DNA of 64,000 nucleotides from Rhodococcus sp040643435 (GCF_040643435.1 NZ_JBEYUH010000001.1:248001-312000); one strand, 5' to 3'; counted from the stretch's first letter, positions 25,900 to 38,483 are shown. The notes: generated by a model not told the origin, from the letters alone. Translations and numbers: made by a program.

Positions 25900-25916
25900 G
25901 GCGGGGCTACCCCGCC
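25900..25916. terminator. Short GC hairpin before the DUF1275 gene
   Basis: A 7-bp GC stem with a 3-nt loop lies in the 218-nt gap between two minus-strand genes. It may terminate the 26043-26351 gene. Nothing else was recognised in this gap. Confidence 0.35.
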
Positions 25917-26042
25917 GGGTACCGAGGTAGCACCGGACTCCGTTGTCTGCAGGCGATGCGGGAAACGGCCTGCTTCCGACTTCGAATCGGAGCCCTCGGT
26001 CGCACAGGCGACGCGCCCGGTCGGGTATCGGGGCCGGCCCGT

Positions 26043-26351
26043 TCAGTGATCGCGGAAGCAAGCGATGTGGAAGGGGCGGGCAGCGGGTTTTCCGCTGGCG
26101 TCGTAGGTGTGGACCCTCATTCGGTTCGGATCTTCGTCCAGTGACACCGTGATGAGGCCCGGCTCGACGGGCTCGGCCAGCGCGCTGCCGATGGTCCCCG
26201 CGAAGTTGGTCTTTGCCTCCCCCTGCAGTGGGACCTTCCAGGTCAAGATGTATTCGTTCTCCCCGACCAACTCACACTCCCCGATCAGGTAGCCGCGTGC
26301 GATGGTGCCGTCTGCAGCGATTACACAGGCGAGGCGGTTCTCGAATGTCAT
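26043..26351 (-). CDS. Hypothetical protein
   Basis: This 102-residue soluble protein (MTFENRLACVIAADGTIARG...) is predicted to be mainly beta-strand, with one Cys near each end. A GGAGG ribosome binding site precedes its ATG, which supports real translation. I do not recognise a family. It stands alone between the DUF1275 gene and a gene-poor stretch. Confidence 0.6.
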   Translation of the reverse strand: MTFENRLACVIAADGTIARGYLIGECELVGENEYILTWKVPLQGEAKTNFAGTIGSALAEPVEPGLITVSLDEDPNRMRVHTYDASGKPAARPFHIACFRDH

Positions 26352-26928
26352 CGGTCCTCCATGGATTCGGTCGGGTAGTGCTTCCGGACGTGGTTTTGCG
26401 GATCAGCGTTTTCGGGAGGCCCGGCTGCATACGCCGCTCGTGCCGGGACGCCCGCGATGTCGAGAAGCTGTGGTCGTAAGTCGGTGATACGTCGCCGAAC
26501 GGGCGTAGGACGCCCCATGCCCACAGGTAACGACTTCTCGCAGATCCGATGTGTCCCTCAGCAGGAACCGGGTGGCGGGATCGCGCTCGTTCGAACTCCG
26601 GTTCTGGCAACGATACTCGGGCCGAGTGCTCTTCGGGAAGGAATCGTATAGCGCGCAGATGGATTGACGATGTTCCTGATCGTGCCCTCGACCCGGGTTG
26701 AAATGGTGCGTTCGCTGCCCATCCATCCGGAGAAGCCGATCCCGACCGCGGCGGCGTCACGTGCGTCATGGTGCCCAGGATTGCAACGGTCGCCGAGGTC
26801 GGCGATGGGTCGTCGGCGCAGCCGGGCGCACTGTCCTCCGGCAGTCGCCGTCCTCGGGCTCGTGGCCCGCGACGCACGTGCAGGTGCGGCGGCGGGGAGC
26901 GGTCGCACAACAGCGGAAGCCGACGGAG

Positions 26929-27194
26929 TGGCCGGTCGCGTCGTGCTGTACCTCAGCAAGGTGGGCCCGCTCGCTCTCGCCTGGCGCCGCACCTTCGCGT
27001 CGGCGAACCGGGTGCCGCGGGTCCCGATCGTCACCGCACCGTCCTGCTTGTTCCTCGCGGCCTTCGTGTTCGAGGCGGCAGTCGCTGATCCGTCGGTCTA
27101 CATCGCCGCCCGTGTGCTGGTGGGGCTGGGTGCGGTCTGCTTCACGCTGTATTCGATTGTCGGCATCCTCGAGAGCGGCACGTCGTCCGGGTAG
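26929..27194 (+). pseudogene. Possible remnant of a small membrane protein gene
   Basis: From a GTG at 26929 the frame reads VAGRVVLYLSKVGPLALAW..., with two hydrophobic segments and a stop at 27194. No ribosome binding site is seen and the upstream frame is not protein-like, so it may be a 5'-lost gene or a short genuine gene. Family not recognised. Confidence 0.3.
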
Positions 27195-27219
27195 CGACGT
27201 CCGGGCGCGCGGTGGGGCC

Positions 27220-27225
27220 TACCAT
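27220..27225 (+). promoter_or_regulatory. -10 hexamer of leaderless NCS2 permease gene
   Basis: TACCAT lies 8 nt before the GTG at 27234, with no Shine-Dalgarno sequence. Confidence 0.55.
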
Positions 27226-27233
27226 GTCGTCTC

Positions 27234-28526
27234 GTGACTGAACGAGTGAAGCGGGCCGGACGCACAGCCGCGGGCCTGGGATGGACGCTGCACGGCGACG
27301 GACGTCGTATCAACCCCGGTGCGGTAGTCGCGCCACACGAGCGACTGTCGTGGCCACGCACCGTGGGAATCGGGATGCAGCACGTTATCGCGATGTTCGG
27401 AGCAACCCTGCTCGTTCCGACGATCACGGGTTTCCCCGTGACGACGACGCTGCTGTTCTCCGGTATCGGAACCGCGCTGTTCCTGATCATCACCCGAGGA
27501 CGGGTGCCCAGCTATCTCGGCTCCTCGTTCGCCTTCATCGCGCCGCTCACCGCATCGGCCGGATCCGGCCCCGCGGCGCAGCTGGGCGGCATCGTCGCCG
27601 TCGGCGTCGTGCTCGCGCTGATCGGTGTGCTGGTCAAGGCGGCAGGATCTCGCATCATCGACGCGGTCATGCCGCCGGTGGTCACCGGAGCGATCGTCGC
27701 CCTCATCGGGCTCAATCTCGCACCGACTGCCGCGGGATCGTTCGAAGCGCAACCTCTCGTCGCCACGGTCACGCTCGTGGTCACCTTGCTCGTGACGGTC
27801 GTCGGACCGGGAATGCTCGGCCGTCTCGGCATCCTCGTCGGTGTGATCGTCGGCTGGGTCTTCGCAGCACTGACCGGCGCGATCGCGTCCGAACGCATCG
27901 ACGCCATGAAAGAGGCGGCCTGGTTCGGATTGCCGGAACTGCGCGGCCCCACCTTCGAGCTGTCCGTGGTCCTGTTGGCTCTGCCCGTGGTGGTCGTCCT
28001 GGTGGCCGAGAATGTCGGGCACGTCAAGGCTGTCGCCGCGATGACCGGCAAGAATCTCGACGACGTGGCCGGCGACGCCCTGATCGCCGACGGCCTCGCG
28101 ACCACTCTCGCCGGCGCGGGCGGCGGTTCGGGAACGACGACCTACGCGGAGAACATCGGCGTGATGGCTGCGACGCGCGTGTACTCCACCGCGGCGTACG
28201 CCGTCGCAGCGGTCACTGCGGTCGTCCTCGCCTTCTCTCCGAAGTTCGGTGCGCTGGTCTTCACCGTGCCGGACGGTGTCCTCGGCGGTGCGACGCTGGT
28301 GCTCTACGGGCTCATCGGCATTCTCGGCGTCCGGATCTGGATGGATGCGAAGGTCGATTTCACCGACCCCGTGAACCTCACCGTTGCGGCCGCAGCACTC
28401 GTCGCCGGTATCGGTGATCTGACCCTGTCGATCGGGTCGGTTGCACTCGGCGGAATCGCATGGGGTTCGATCGGCATCCTCGTCGCGTATCCGATCCTGC
28501 GCAAACTCGCCGACGTGCGGCGCTGA
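27234..28526 (+). CDS. NCS2 family nucleobase permease (uracil/xanthine type)
   Basis: This 430-residue transporter has 12 or more membrane segments and belongs to the nucleobase:cation symporter-2 family. The QHVIAMFGATLLVP start is the family signature. The motif VVLVAENVGHVKAV near residue 258 corresponds to the substrate-site glutamate region, and SGTTTYAENIGVMAAT near residue 300 to the second one. Uracil is the likeliest substrate by resemblance to UraA/PyrP, but xanthine or uric acid cannot be excluded. No pyrimidine genes lie beside it. Confidence 0.88.
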   Translation: MTERVKRAGRTAAGLGWTLHGDGRRINPGAVVAPHERLSWPRTVGIGMQHVIAMFGATLLVPTITGFPVTTTLLFSGIGTALFLIITRGRVPSYLGSSFAFIAPLTASAGSGPAAQLGGIVAVGVVLALIGVLVKAAGSRIIDAVMPPVVTGAIVALIGLNLAPTAAGSFEAQPLVATVTLVVTLLVTVVGPGMLGRLGILVGVIVGWVFAALTGAIASERIDAMKEAAWFGLPELRGPTFELSVVLLALPVVVVLVAENVGHVKAVAAMTGKNLDDVAGDALIADGLATTLAGAGGGSGTTTYAENIGVMAATRVYSTAAYAVAAVTAVVLAFSPKFGALVFTVPDGVLGGATLVLYGLIGILGVRIWMDAKVDFTDPVNLTVAAAALVAGIGDLTLSIGSVALGGIAWGSIGILVAYPILRKLADVRR

Positions 28527-28643
28527 CCGGAATTCCGAGGAAGGGTCGTACGGGTCACAAAACTCGCTCGATTGTGTCAGCGTCACGCTGCGATCGTCTG
28601 CATACCGTGAGTATGTCGAACGACGTCGGACACAGGAGCGCAG

Positions 28644-29786
28644 ATGGAACGCACCCTTTTCGAGCCCGAGCACGATCTCTTCCGTGAGTCGTACCGGAAA
28701 TTCCTCGAACAAGAGGTGGCCCCCTTCCACGAGCAGTGGGAGAAGGACAAGATCGTCGATCGTGAGGTGTGGAAGAAGGCCGGCGCGCAGGGCTTCCTCG
28801 GCATGGCAGTGCCGGAGGAGTACGGCGGCGGCGGGATGGACGACTTCCGCTACAACGCCATCATGGCCGAGGAGACCACGCGTCTGGGCTTCAGCGGACT
28901 CGGCTTCATGCTGCACAACGACGTCGTCGCCCCGTATCTGCTCGAACTCACCAACGAGGAGCAGAAGAAGCGGTGGCTGCCGGGGTTCTGTACCGGCGAA
29001 CTCATCACGGCGATCGCGATGACGGAGCCGGGTACCGGCAGCGACCTGCAGGGCATCAAGACCCGCGCGGTGCGCGACGGTGACGACTGGGTCCTCAACG
29101 GTGCCAAGACCTTCATCACCAACGGTATCCACTCCGATCTGGTGATCGTCGTGGCCTGCACCGACCCGGAGAAGGGCGCCCAGGGATTCTCGCTGCTCGT
29201 CGTCGAGCGCGGCATGCCCGGCTTCGAGCGCGGGCGCAATCTCGACAAGATCGGTCTCGACGCCCAGGACACGGCGGAGCTCAGCTTCAACGACGTGCGC
29301 GTTCCGGCAGCGAACCTTCTCGGGCAGGAGGGGATGGGCTTCATCTACCTGATGCAGAACCTCCCTCAGGAGCGTCTCGCCATCGCGGTGGTCGCGGCCG
29401 CTGCGATGGAGCGCGTGCTCGAGGACACGATCCAGTACTGCCGCGACCGCAAGGCGTTCGGGAAGCCGATCGGCAAGTTCCAGAACACGCGCTTCGAACT
29501 CGCCGAGCTCGCGACCGAGACCCAGCTCGCGCGGGTGTTCGTGGACAAGTGCATCGAGCTGCTGAACGAGAAGAAGCTCACCGTCCAGGAGGCCGCGATG
29601 GCCAAGTACTGGACGACGGACAAGCAGGTCGAGCTGATCGACCGGTGCCTGCAACTGCACGGTGGCTACGGCTACATGCGTGAGTATCCGGTCGCGAAGG
29701 CGTACCTGGACGCACGCGTGCAGAAGATCTACGGCGGTACGAACGAGATCATGAAGGAAGTCATCGGGCGCGGTCTCAACATCTGA
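28644..29786 (+). CDS. Acyl-CoA dehydrogenase (FadE20-like)
   Basis: This 380-residue flavoenzyme introduces a trans-2 double bond into acyl-CoA. The FAD/substrate segment AMTEPGTGSDLQGIKT is near residues 131-146. The C-terminal YGGTNEIMKEVIGR contains the usual catalytic glutamate. FadE20 lies near lexA in M. tuberculosis too, so this is probably its ortholog. An AGGAG ribosome binding site precedes the ATG. The preferred chain length is unknown. Confidence 0.92.
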   Translation: MERTLFEPEHDLFRESYRKFLEQEVAPFHEQWEKDKIVDREVWKKAGAQGFLGMAVPEEYGGGGMDDFRYNAIMAEETTRLGFSGLGFMLHNDVVAPYLLELTNEEQKKRWLPGFCTGELITAIAMTEPGTGSDLQGIKTRAVRDGDDWVLNGAKTFITNGIHSDLVIVVACTDPEKGAQGFSLLVVERGMPGFERGRNLDKIGLDAQDTAELSFNDVRVPAANLLGQEGMGFIYLMQNLPQERLAIAVVAAAAMERVLEDTIQYCRDRKAFGKPIGKFQNTRFELAELATETQLARVFVDKCIELLNEKKLTVQEAAMAKYWTTDKQVELIDRCLQLHGGYGYMREYPVAKAYLDARVQKIYGGTNEIMKEVIGRGLNI

Positions 29787-29793
29787 GGCGCGT

Positions 29794-29846
29794 ACGACGA
29801 GGCCGGGGTGGCTCCACACAGCGTGGGGCCACCCCGGCTTCGTCGT
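29794..29846. terminator. Bidirectional terminator between acyl-CoA dehydrogenase gene and lexA
   Basis: A long imperfect stem (29794-29817 with 29823-29846), including an uninterrupted 11-bp GC core, lies between two convergent genes and begins 8 nt after the first stop. Confidence 0.8.
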
Positions 29847-29866
29847 GTCGGGAGAACTCCCGCGGA

Positions 29867-30577
29867 TCAGATCTTGCGGACCACCGTGACGACCTTCCCC
29901 AGGATGACTGCGTCGTTGCCCGGGATCGGTTCGAACATCGGGTTGTGCGGCATGAGCCAGACGTCGCCGTCGACCCGCTTGAACGTCTTGACCGTGGCCT
30001 CGCCGTCGAGCATCGCAGCGACGATGTCGCCGTTGTCTGCGACATTCTGCTGCCGGACGACCACCCAGTCGCCGTCGCAGATCGCGGCCTCGATCATCGA
30101 TTCACCGACGACCTTGAGCAGGAACAACGAGCCCTGGCCGACGAGTTCGCGGGGAAGGGGGAAGACGTCCTCGACCGCTTCCTCGGCTAGGATCGGACCG
30201 CCGGCTGCGATCCGGCCCACAACGGGAACCATTGCTGCGGAAGGGATTTCGTCGGCGGAGGAAGTGGCAACCACCTCGGGTGACGTCTCGCCCGCAGGGG
30301 ACGGCTCGAGGCCGCGTACGTCCACGGCGCGGGGGCGATTCGGATCCCGGCGCAAGAATCCCTTGCGTTCGAGCGTGCGCAACTGGTGTGCGACGGACGA
30401 CGTCGAGTTGAGCCCGACCGCGTCGCCGATCTCGCGGATGCTCGGCGGGTAACCGCGTTCGCTGACGGAATCGCGGATGACCTCGAGAACGCGTCGCTGA
30501 CGCTCGGTGAGACCCGCGGCGGGGTCGTCGGTCGTGGGTCCGCCACGGCGGGCTGTGGATGCTGCGTCCGCCTTCAT
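29867..30577 (-). CDS. lexA: SOS repressor LexA
   Basis: This 236-residue repressor controls the SOS regulon and self-cleaves when RecA filaments form. The N-terminal winged HTH spans about residues 24-87 (TERQRRVLEVIRDSVSERGYPPSIREIG). The cleavage site is A125-G126 in RIAAGGPI. The catalytic Ser is S160 in GESM and the Lys is K197 in ATVKTF. SOS-like boxes lie upstream, so it is autoregulated. The divergent LysM gene is the usual partner in this order. Confidence 0.97.
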   Translation of the reverse strand: MKADAASTARRGGPTTDDPAAGLTERQRRVLEVIRDSVSERGYPPSIREIGDAVGLNSTSSVAHQLRTLERKGFLRRDPNRPRAVDVRGLEPSPAGETSPEVVATSSADEIPSAAMVPVVGRIAAGGPILAEEAVEDVFPLPRELVGQGSLFLLKVVGESMIEAAICDGDWVVVRQQNVADNGDIVAAMLDGEATVKTFKRVDGDVWLMPHNPMFEPIPGNDAVILGKVVTVVRKI

Positions 30578-30650
30578 CGTGACCTCCGTGCGGCGAGTGT
30601 CGGATGGGTTGCAAGTTGTCTTTCGAATCTATCGAGATCCCGCGCGTATA

Positions 30651-30666
30651 TCAAACAGATGTTCGA
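30651..30666. promoter_or_regulatory. SOS box proximal to lexA
   Basis: TCAAAC-agat-GTTCGA matches the LexA operator TCGAAC-N4-GTTCGA at 11 of 12 positions, 74 nt upstream of the lexA start. Confidence 0.8.
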
Positions 30667-30716
30667 GATTCACCTGCGATGGGGGCTGACGACGGGCGTG
30701 ACTCGTGATAGAACAT

Positions 30717-30732
30717 TCGAACAGACTTTCGT
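30717..30732. promoter_or_regulatory. Degenerate SOS box, first of an abutting pair
   Basis: TCGAAC-agac-TTTCGT matches the operator at 10 of 12 positions. It directly abuts the next box with no spacer. Confidence 0.6.
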
Positions 30733-30748
30733 TCGAACAAGTGATCGA
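30733..30748. promoter_or_regulatory. SOS box, second of an abutting pair
   Basis: TCGAAC-aagt-GATCGA matches the operator at 11 of 12 positions. It ends 46 nt before the LysM gene and should repress it. Confidence 0.78.
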
Positions 30749-30794
30749 GTGTTCGGCGGGTTTCAGACCACGCACAGCGACACGGAGGATTCCG

Positions 30795-31331
30795 ATGAGC
30801 AGAGCGGTTCGGATCGATACGGCAATTCCGGCGGGTGTGGCAGTTCGAGTCGGCCCGGCAGTGCGGGTCGCGGCGACGGGCACCGGCGGCCGGGTCACCC
30901 GCGGCATCCGGCCGATCGCCGCGACCTCGCTGCCTGGTCCCGCTCGTGTTCCGGCGCGCACGAGGCAGCGCGTCGCCGCTTCGTCCCGGGAGCCGCTTCA
31001 TCGCCGGTCGACGGTGGCCCCACGTGGTCGCAGTCGTGCCGGAGGCACGACCTGGCGGCAGATGGCCGCCACGATATTTCTCACCGCGGTCGCGACCACT
31101 CTGCTTCTCGTGCTGGCTCACGTCCGGACCGGAGAGGTGATCTCGCAGAGTGCCGGCACCGCCGTAGCAGTCGTGCAGGAGGGGGAGACCCTCGAGGCAT
31201 TGGCCTTTCGGCTGCATCCGGACGTCCCGGTCGATGTCACGGTGGCGAGGATCGCCGAACTCAACTCGCTGGGCGCTTCCGGTGCGCGAGCCGGAAGCCG
31301 TCTGCTGGTACCGGATCCCGTTCGGGGATGA
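30795..31331 (+). CDS. SOS-induced LysM membrane protein (Rv2719c/DivS-like)
   Basis: This 178-residue protein has a basic, Arg/Pro-rich cytoplasmic N-terminus (1-88), one membrane helix (about 90-110) and an external LysM domain (about 124-174, VVQEGETLEALAFRL... RLLVPDP). Divergent from lexA, its counterparts Rv2719c (a damage-induced cell-wall hydrolase) and C. glutamicum DivS (a division inhibitor) block division during SOS. The predicted role is therefore a cell-division checkpoint; there is no separate hydrolase domain visible. GGAGG precedes the ATG and two abutting SOS-like boxes lie upstream. Confidence 0.87.
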   Translation: MSRAVRIDTAIPAGVAVRVGPAVRVAATGTGGRVTRGIRPIAATSLPGPARVPARTRQRVAASSREPLHRRSTVAPRGRSRAGGTTWRQMAATIFLTAVATTLLLVLAHVRTGEVISQSAGTAVAVVQEGETLEALAFRLHPDVPVDVTVARIAELNSLGASGARAGSRLLVPDPVRG

Positions 31332-31410
31332 CGGTGCGCCATGACCCACGCCGACCCTCCACCCGCGCCCGAATCGGACAGCCGGGTATTGTCTAACACT
31401 GTCAGTCACA

Positions 31411-31494
31411 CCACACCGTGTGGTTGCGGCGGTGTCGGCCCACTCGCGAGTGGAGACGGTTCCGGTCCGGAGGCGTCGCTTCGCCGCCGACGCC
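31411..31494 (+). promoter_or_regulatory. Three successive hairpins in the nrdR leader
   Basis: Between the LysM gene and nrdR lie a 6-bp-arm palindrome (31411-31423), a perfect 12-nt palindrome (31441-31452) and a 7-bp stem (31472-31478 with 31488-31494). They may form a structured leader or operators. No known riboswitch was recognised. Confidence 0.35.
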
Positions 31495-31526
31495 GCGACC
31501 CTCACGGGCGCGACGAAGGAACCGAG

Positions 31527-31997
31527 ATGTACTGCCCGTATTGCCGCCACCCCGACTCTCGGGTGGTCGATTCGCGTGAGGCAGACGAGGGTGCCGCGAT
31601 TCGTCGCCGACGTGCGTGCCCCGAATGTGGGCGCCGTTTCAGCACCGTCGAGACGGCTGTGCTGTCTGTGGTCAAGCGCAGCGGCGTGACCGAACCGTTC
31701 AGCCGTGAGAAGGTCGTGCGCGGGGTGGCCCGCGCCTGCCAGGGCCGCGACGTCGACAACGACGCGCTCAACAAGCTGGCGCAGCAGGTGGAGGATGCGG
31801 TGCGGGCGAAGGGCTCTCCCGAGATCCCGAGCCACGAGGTGGGGTTGGCGATCCTCGGTCCCCTGCGCGATCTCGACGAGGTCGCCTACCTGCGCTTCGC
31901 GTCGGTCTACCGCTCTTTCAGTTCGGCGGAGGACTTCGAACGCGAGATCCACGAACTGCGCGAACATCAGAAGTCCAGGACCCCCGAGGACGACTGA
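31527..31997 (+). CDS. nrdR: Ribonucleotide reductase regulator NrdR
   Basis: This 156-residue repressor of ribonucleotide reductase genes has a zinc ribbon with C3, C6, C31 and C34 (CPYC...CPEC) and an ATP-cone domain (about residues 46-136) that senses ATP and dATP. The conserved VDSREADEGAAIRRRR segment is present. The ATG lies in the expected position relative to the zinc ribbon. No nrd structural genes are in the window. Confidence 0.96.
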   Translation: MYCPYCRHPDSRVVDSREADEGAAIRRRRACPECGRRFSTVETAVLSVVKRSGVTEPFSREKVVRGVARACQGRDVDNDALNKLAQQVEDAVRAKGSPEIPSHEVGLAILGPLRDLDEVAYLRFASVYRSFSSAEDFEREIHELREHQKSRTPEDD

Positions 31998-32038
31998 ACG
32001 TCGCGGTCGGGGTCGCCGCCGAGGGGTGATCCGGATCC

Positions 32039-35932
<3,894 letters not shown>

Positions 35933-35987
35933 GCTGATCAGACAGCCTAGCGAAACGCCGGGCCGGTGAGCTGTCGGCCCCGGCAAT

Positions 35988-36938
35988 TCAGCTCGTCAGG
36001 GCGCGTACCCGTGCGATCACGTCGGAGAACAGTTCCCTGTACGGGGCGTGGACGGTGAAATGGGTGAATCCGTATCGGTCCCGACTGTGCACGAGCTGAT
36101 GCGCCATCTCGTCCACCGTGCCGATCAGCACGAACGGAGAGTCGAGAAGATCCTCGGCGCCGATCGATCGATCGAACCGGGCGGCGAGTTCGGCGGCGGT
36201 CGCCGCCCGGTCGTCCGTCTCGACGACCGCCTGGAGCAAGGTATGCCACTCGATGTCGTCTACGCGCTCCGCCGCCCGCGATCGCGCGAAGGCGACACGC
36301 TCGTCGGTCTCGGCCGCGGTGGCGATGCGGAATGTTCCCGGCGGCCTTCCGGCTATCTGGAAGACACCCGCGACACTCACCACGTCCGCGTGGGCCGCGG
36401 CAATCTCGAGGATCCGGTTGCCGGTGCCCCCGACGATCAGCGGGGGGCCGTGCCCGCCGAATCCGCGGCGCTGCACCGGGCCGAGCGCTGGAAGACCGAA
36501 TGCCTCGCGCATCCCGGCCTGCTCGGCGTAGGCGGGCTCGGTGAACGAGCGCCGCAGTTCCAGCACGGTCGCCTCGAGTCGGTCCGCGCGCACATCGAAA
36601 GGCTCCCATGCGATCCCGGCGGCCTCGAACTCCCACTTCATGTGCCCCGCGCCCAGGCCGACCTCGAGGCGACCGCCCGTGAGCACGTCGGTCGTCGCGA
36701 TCTCGCGAGCGAGCAGAGCCGGATTCCAGAAGCCGGCGTTGAGCACCAACGTGCCCACCCTCAGCCGCTCGGTGGCCGCCGCGGCGGCCACCAGGACCGG
36801 GAACGGAGCGGGGACACCGAGGTGGTCGGCCGCGTACAGCGCGGCGTATCCGGCCTGCTCCACCTCGCGGCAGTAGCGGGTGAAGGACTCCGCAGACCCG
36901 ACTTCGAAGATGTTGACGGAGAAGCGGAAATCGTTCAT
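35988..36938 (-). CDS. F420-dependent LLM-class oxidoreductase
   Basis: This 316-residue protein belongs to the luciferase-like monooxygenase superfamily, TIGR03621-like branch. Features include the N-terminal FRFSVNIFE strand, the AADHLGVPAPFPVLVAAAAATERLRVGTLVL segment and the LEVGLGAGHMKWEFEAAGI segment typical of F420-linked actinobacterial members. Substrate is unknown. It is divergent from the aminotransferase gene, leaving about 68 nt for both promoters. Confidence 0.85.
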   Translation of the reverse strand: MNDFRFSVNIFEVGSAESFTRYCREVEQAGYAALYAADHLGVPAPFPVLVAAAAATERLRVGTLVLNAGFWNPALLAREIATTDVLTGGRLEVGLGAGHMKWEFEAAGIAWEPFDVRADRLEATVLELRRSFTEPAYAEQAGMREAFGLPALGPVQRRGFGGHGPPLIVGGTGNRILEIAAAHADVVSVAGVFQIAGRPPGTFRIATAAETDERVAFARSRAAERVDDIEWHTLLQAVVETDDRAATAAELAARFDRSIGAEDLLDSPFVLIGTVDEMAHQLVHSRDRYGFTHFTVHAPYRELFSDVIARVRALTS

Positions 36939-36990
36939 GGGACCAGGGTGACGGGCGCACGGTCTCGGCGCCAGGGCCGTCTCGCCCGCA

Positions 36991-36996
36991 TACCAT
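36991..36996 (+). promoter_or_regulatory. -10 hexamer of leaderless aminotransferase gene
   Basis: TACCAT overlaps an in-frame ATG at 36995 and lies 10 nt before a GTG at 37007. That ATG is inside the promoter, so translation more likely begins at the GTG. Confidence 0.5.
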
Positions 36997-37006
36997 GGCG
37001 GATGTC

Positions 37007-38257
37007 GTGATCGGTCGTGGACGGGAGTGGGTCGTGGGTGCGTTGTGGCACGGATTCTCCGATATGGGCGCGATCGAACGGGACGGTGCGTTCGTCGTCG
37101 CGCGCGGAGAAGGCGTATACATCTGGGACGACGCCGGTAATCGCTACCTCGACGCCACCGCCGGGCTGTGGTTTGCCAACGTCGGCCACGGCCGCACGGA
37201 GATCGGCGAAGCGATCGCGGCGCAGGTCGCCAAGCTTGCCCACTACTCGAATTTCGGCGACCTCACCTCCGAACCCGCGGTGGAACTGGCCGAACGGCTC
37301 GCAGCCCTCGCTCCCGTGCCAGGCAGCAAGATCTTCTTCACGTCGGGTGGATCGGACTCGGTGGACTCGGCGGCAAAGCTCGCGCGCCGCTACTGGCAGG
37401 AGGTCGGCAAGCCGGACAAACGCCTGCTGGTCTCGCGTGAGAAGGCCTACCACGGCATGCATGTCGGTGGCACCTCACTCGCCGGCCTCCCCGCCAACGG
37501 CGAGGGTTACGGCCGGTTGTGGGACGACACCGCGCTGGTTCCGTGGGACGAGGCCAAGGCGCTGCTCGAGCTGATCGACGCCGTGGGCGCCGACAGTATC
37601 GCGGCGTTCTTCTGCGAGCCCGTCATCGGTGCGGGCGGGGTGTACCTGCCGCCGGAGGGCTATCTCGCCGAAGTCCGCGACATCTGCCGCGACCACGACA
37701 TCCTGTTCGTCGTCGACGAAGTGATCACCGGATTCGGGCGTATCGGCGGTTCGTGGTTCGCCTCGTCCCGGTTCGACCTGCGTCCCGACATGGTCACCAC
37801 CGCCAAGGGAATGACCTCCGGCTACCTGCCGATGGGTGCGTTGTTCGTCGCTCCGCAGGTCGCCGAGCCGTTCTTCGCCGGTGGAGTGTGGTGGCGTCAC
37901 GGATACACCTACGGCGGTCATGCCGCTGCCGCGGCGGCCGCCCTCGCGAACCTCGACATCCTCGAGCGGGAGAACCTGCTGGCCGAGGCAGCGCGGATCG
38001 AGAGGACGCTCCACGAGAAGCTCGCCCCCCTCGCGGCGCACCCGCGGGTGGCCGAGGTGCGCAGCGGTGTCGGGGCGGTGGCAGCAGTACAGCTCGCGGA
38101 TCCCTCCGAAGCCGCCGAATTCGTCAAGACGCTGCGGCAACACGGAATCGCGGGACGCGCCGCAGGTCAGGGGGCGATGCAGATCTCGCCGGCGTTCGTG
38201 ATGACCGACGAGCAGATCACCGAGCTCGCTGCCGGAATCGCCGCAGCGCTCGGCTGA
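37007..38257 (+). CDS. Class III PLP-dependent aminotransferase
   Basis: This 416-residue enzyme resembles omega-aminotransferases. The phosphate-binding SGGSDSVDSAAKLARRYW lies near residue 110. The PLP Asp is in FVVDEVITGFGRIG and the catalytic Lys is in TTAKGMTSGYLPMGALF. The substrate (for example beta-alanine, putrescine or GABA) is not evident. I prefer GTG 37007 over the ATG at 36995 because that ATG overlaps the -10 box. The 3' end overlaps the small convergent gene by 41 nt. Confidence 0.88.
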   Translation: MIGRGREWVVGALWHGFSDMGAIERDGAFVVARGEGVYIWDDAGNRYLDATAGLWFANVGHGRTEIGEAIAAQVAKLAHYSNFGDLTSEPAVELAERLAALAPVPGSKIFFTSGGSDSVDSAAKLARRYWQEVGKPDKRLLVSREKAYHGMHVGGTSLAGLPANGEGYGRLWDDTALVPWDEAKALLELIDAVGADSIAAFFCEPVIGAGGVYLPPEGYLAEVRDICRDHDILFVVDEVITGFGRIGGSWFASSRFDLRPDMVTTAKGMTSGYLPMGALFVAPQVAEPFFAGGVWWRHGYTYGGHAAAAAAALANLDILERENLLAEAARIERTLHEKLAPLAAHPRVAEVRSGVGAVAAVQLADPSEAAEFVKTLRQHGIAGRAAGQGAMQISPAFVMTDEQITELAAGIAAALG

Positions 38258-38483
38258 TACGTTCCTTCGGCCCGAGGGGAACTTCGGCGAGATCCAGCTC
38301 GGCGCTGCCGTCACGTGCAGCGAGGGACCGTGCGTAGCGCTCGTGCAAGACCGCGCGTACTTCGTCGGGGCTGTAGTGCCGCCGCTGTCTTTCGTTGCGC
38401 GCGGCGACCACGCCCGTCGTTGCGACACCCACGAGCCCGGCGAGTCCGACGAGTTTCCACCACTTGCCACCGCGCAGCGCCAT
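38217..38483 (-). CDS. Small conserved membrane protein
   Basis: This 88-residue protein has one N-terminal membrane helix (WKLVGLAGLVGVATTGVVAA) followed by a charged tail with YSPDEVRAVLHERYARSLA and LGPKERISRALRRFRQR. Similar short proteins are common in Corynebacteriales, but I cannot name a function. The ATG at 38483 is chosen because the hydrophobic segment starts just after it. It overlaps the aminotransferase gene at its 3' end. Confidence 0.65.
   Translation of the reverse strand: MALRGGKWWKLVGLAGLVGVATTGVVAARNERQRRHYSPDEVRAVLHERYARSLAARDGSAELDLAEVPLGPKERISRALRRFRQRAR

Larger units (their letters stand above)
26352..27233. other. Gene-poor 880-bp stretch
   Basis: No convincing gene fills this interval. 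The only gene-like part is a plus-strand frame ending at 27194, whose last ~85 codons from about 26929 encode two hydrophobic segments (APSCLFLAAFVFEAA and VLVGLGAVCFTLYSIVGI). The rest of that frame is Arg/Pro/Ser-rich and unlike protein. No ribosome binding site or convincing start was found. It may be decayed DNA carrying the end of a former membrane protein gene. Confidence 0.5.

Noticed and set aside
25825..26042. Possible TPP-type riboswitch (CTGAGA near 25888)
   Set aside because: The other conserved TPP-box elements are missing and the downstream gene is not thiamine-related.
27219..29819. 866-codon minus-strand frame opposite the NCS2 and acyl-CoA dehydrogenase genes
   Set aside because: It is antisense to two well-supported genes and its translation is compositionally biased with no family match.
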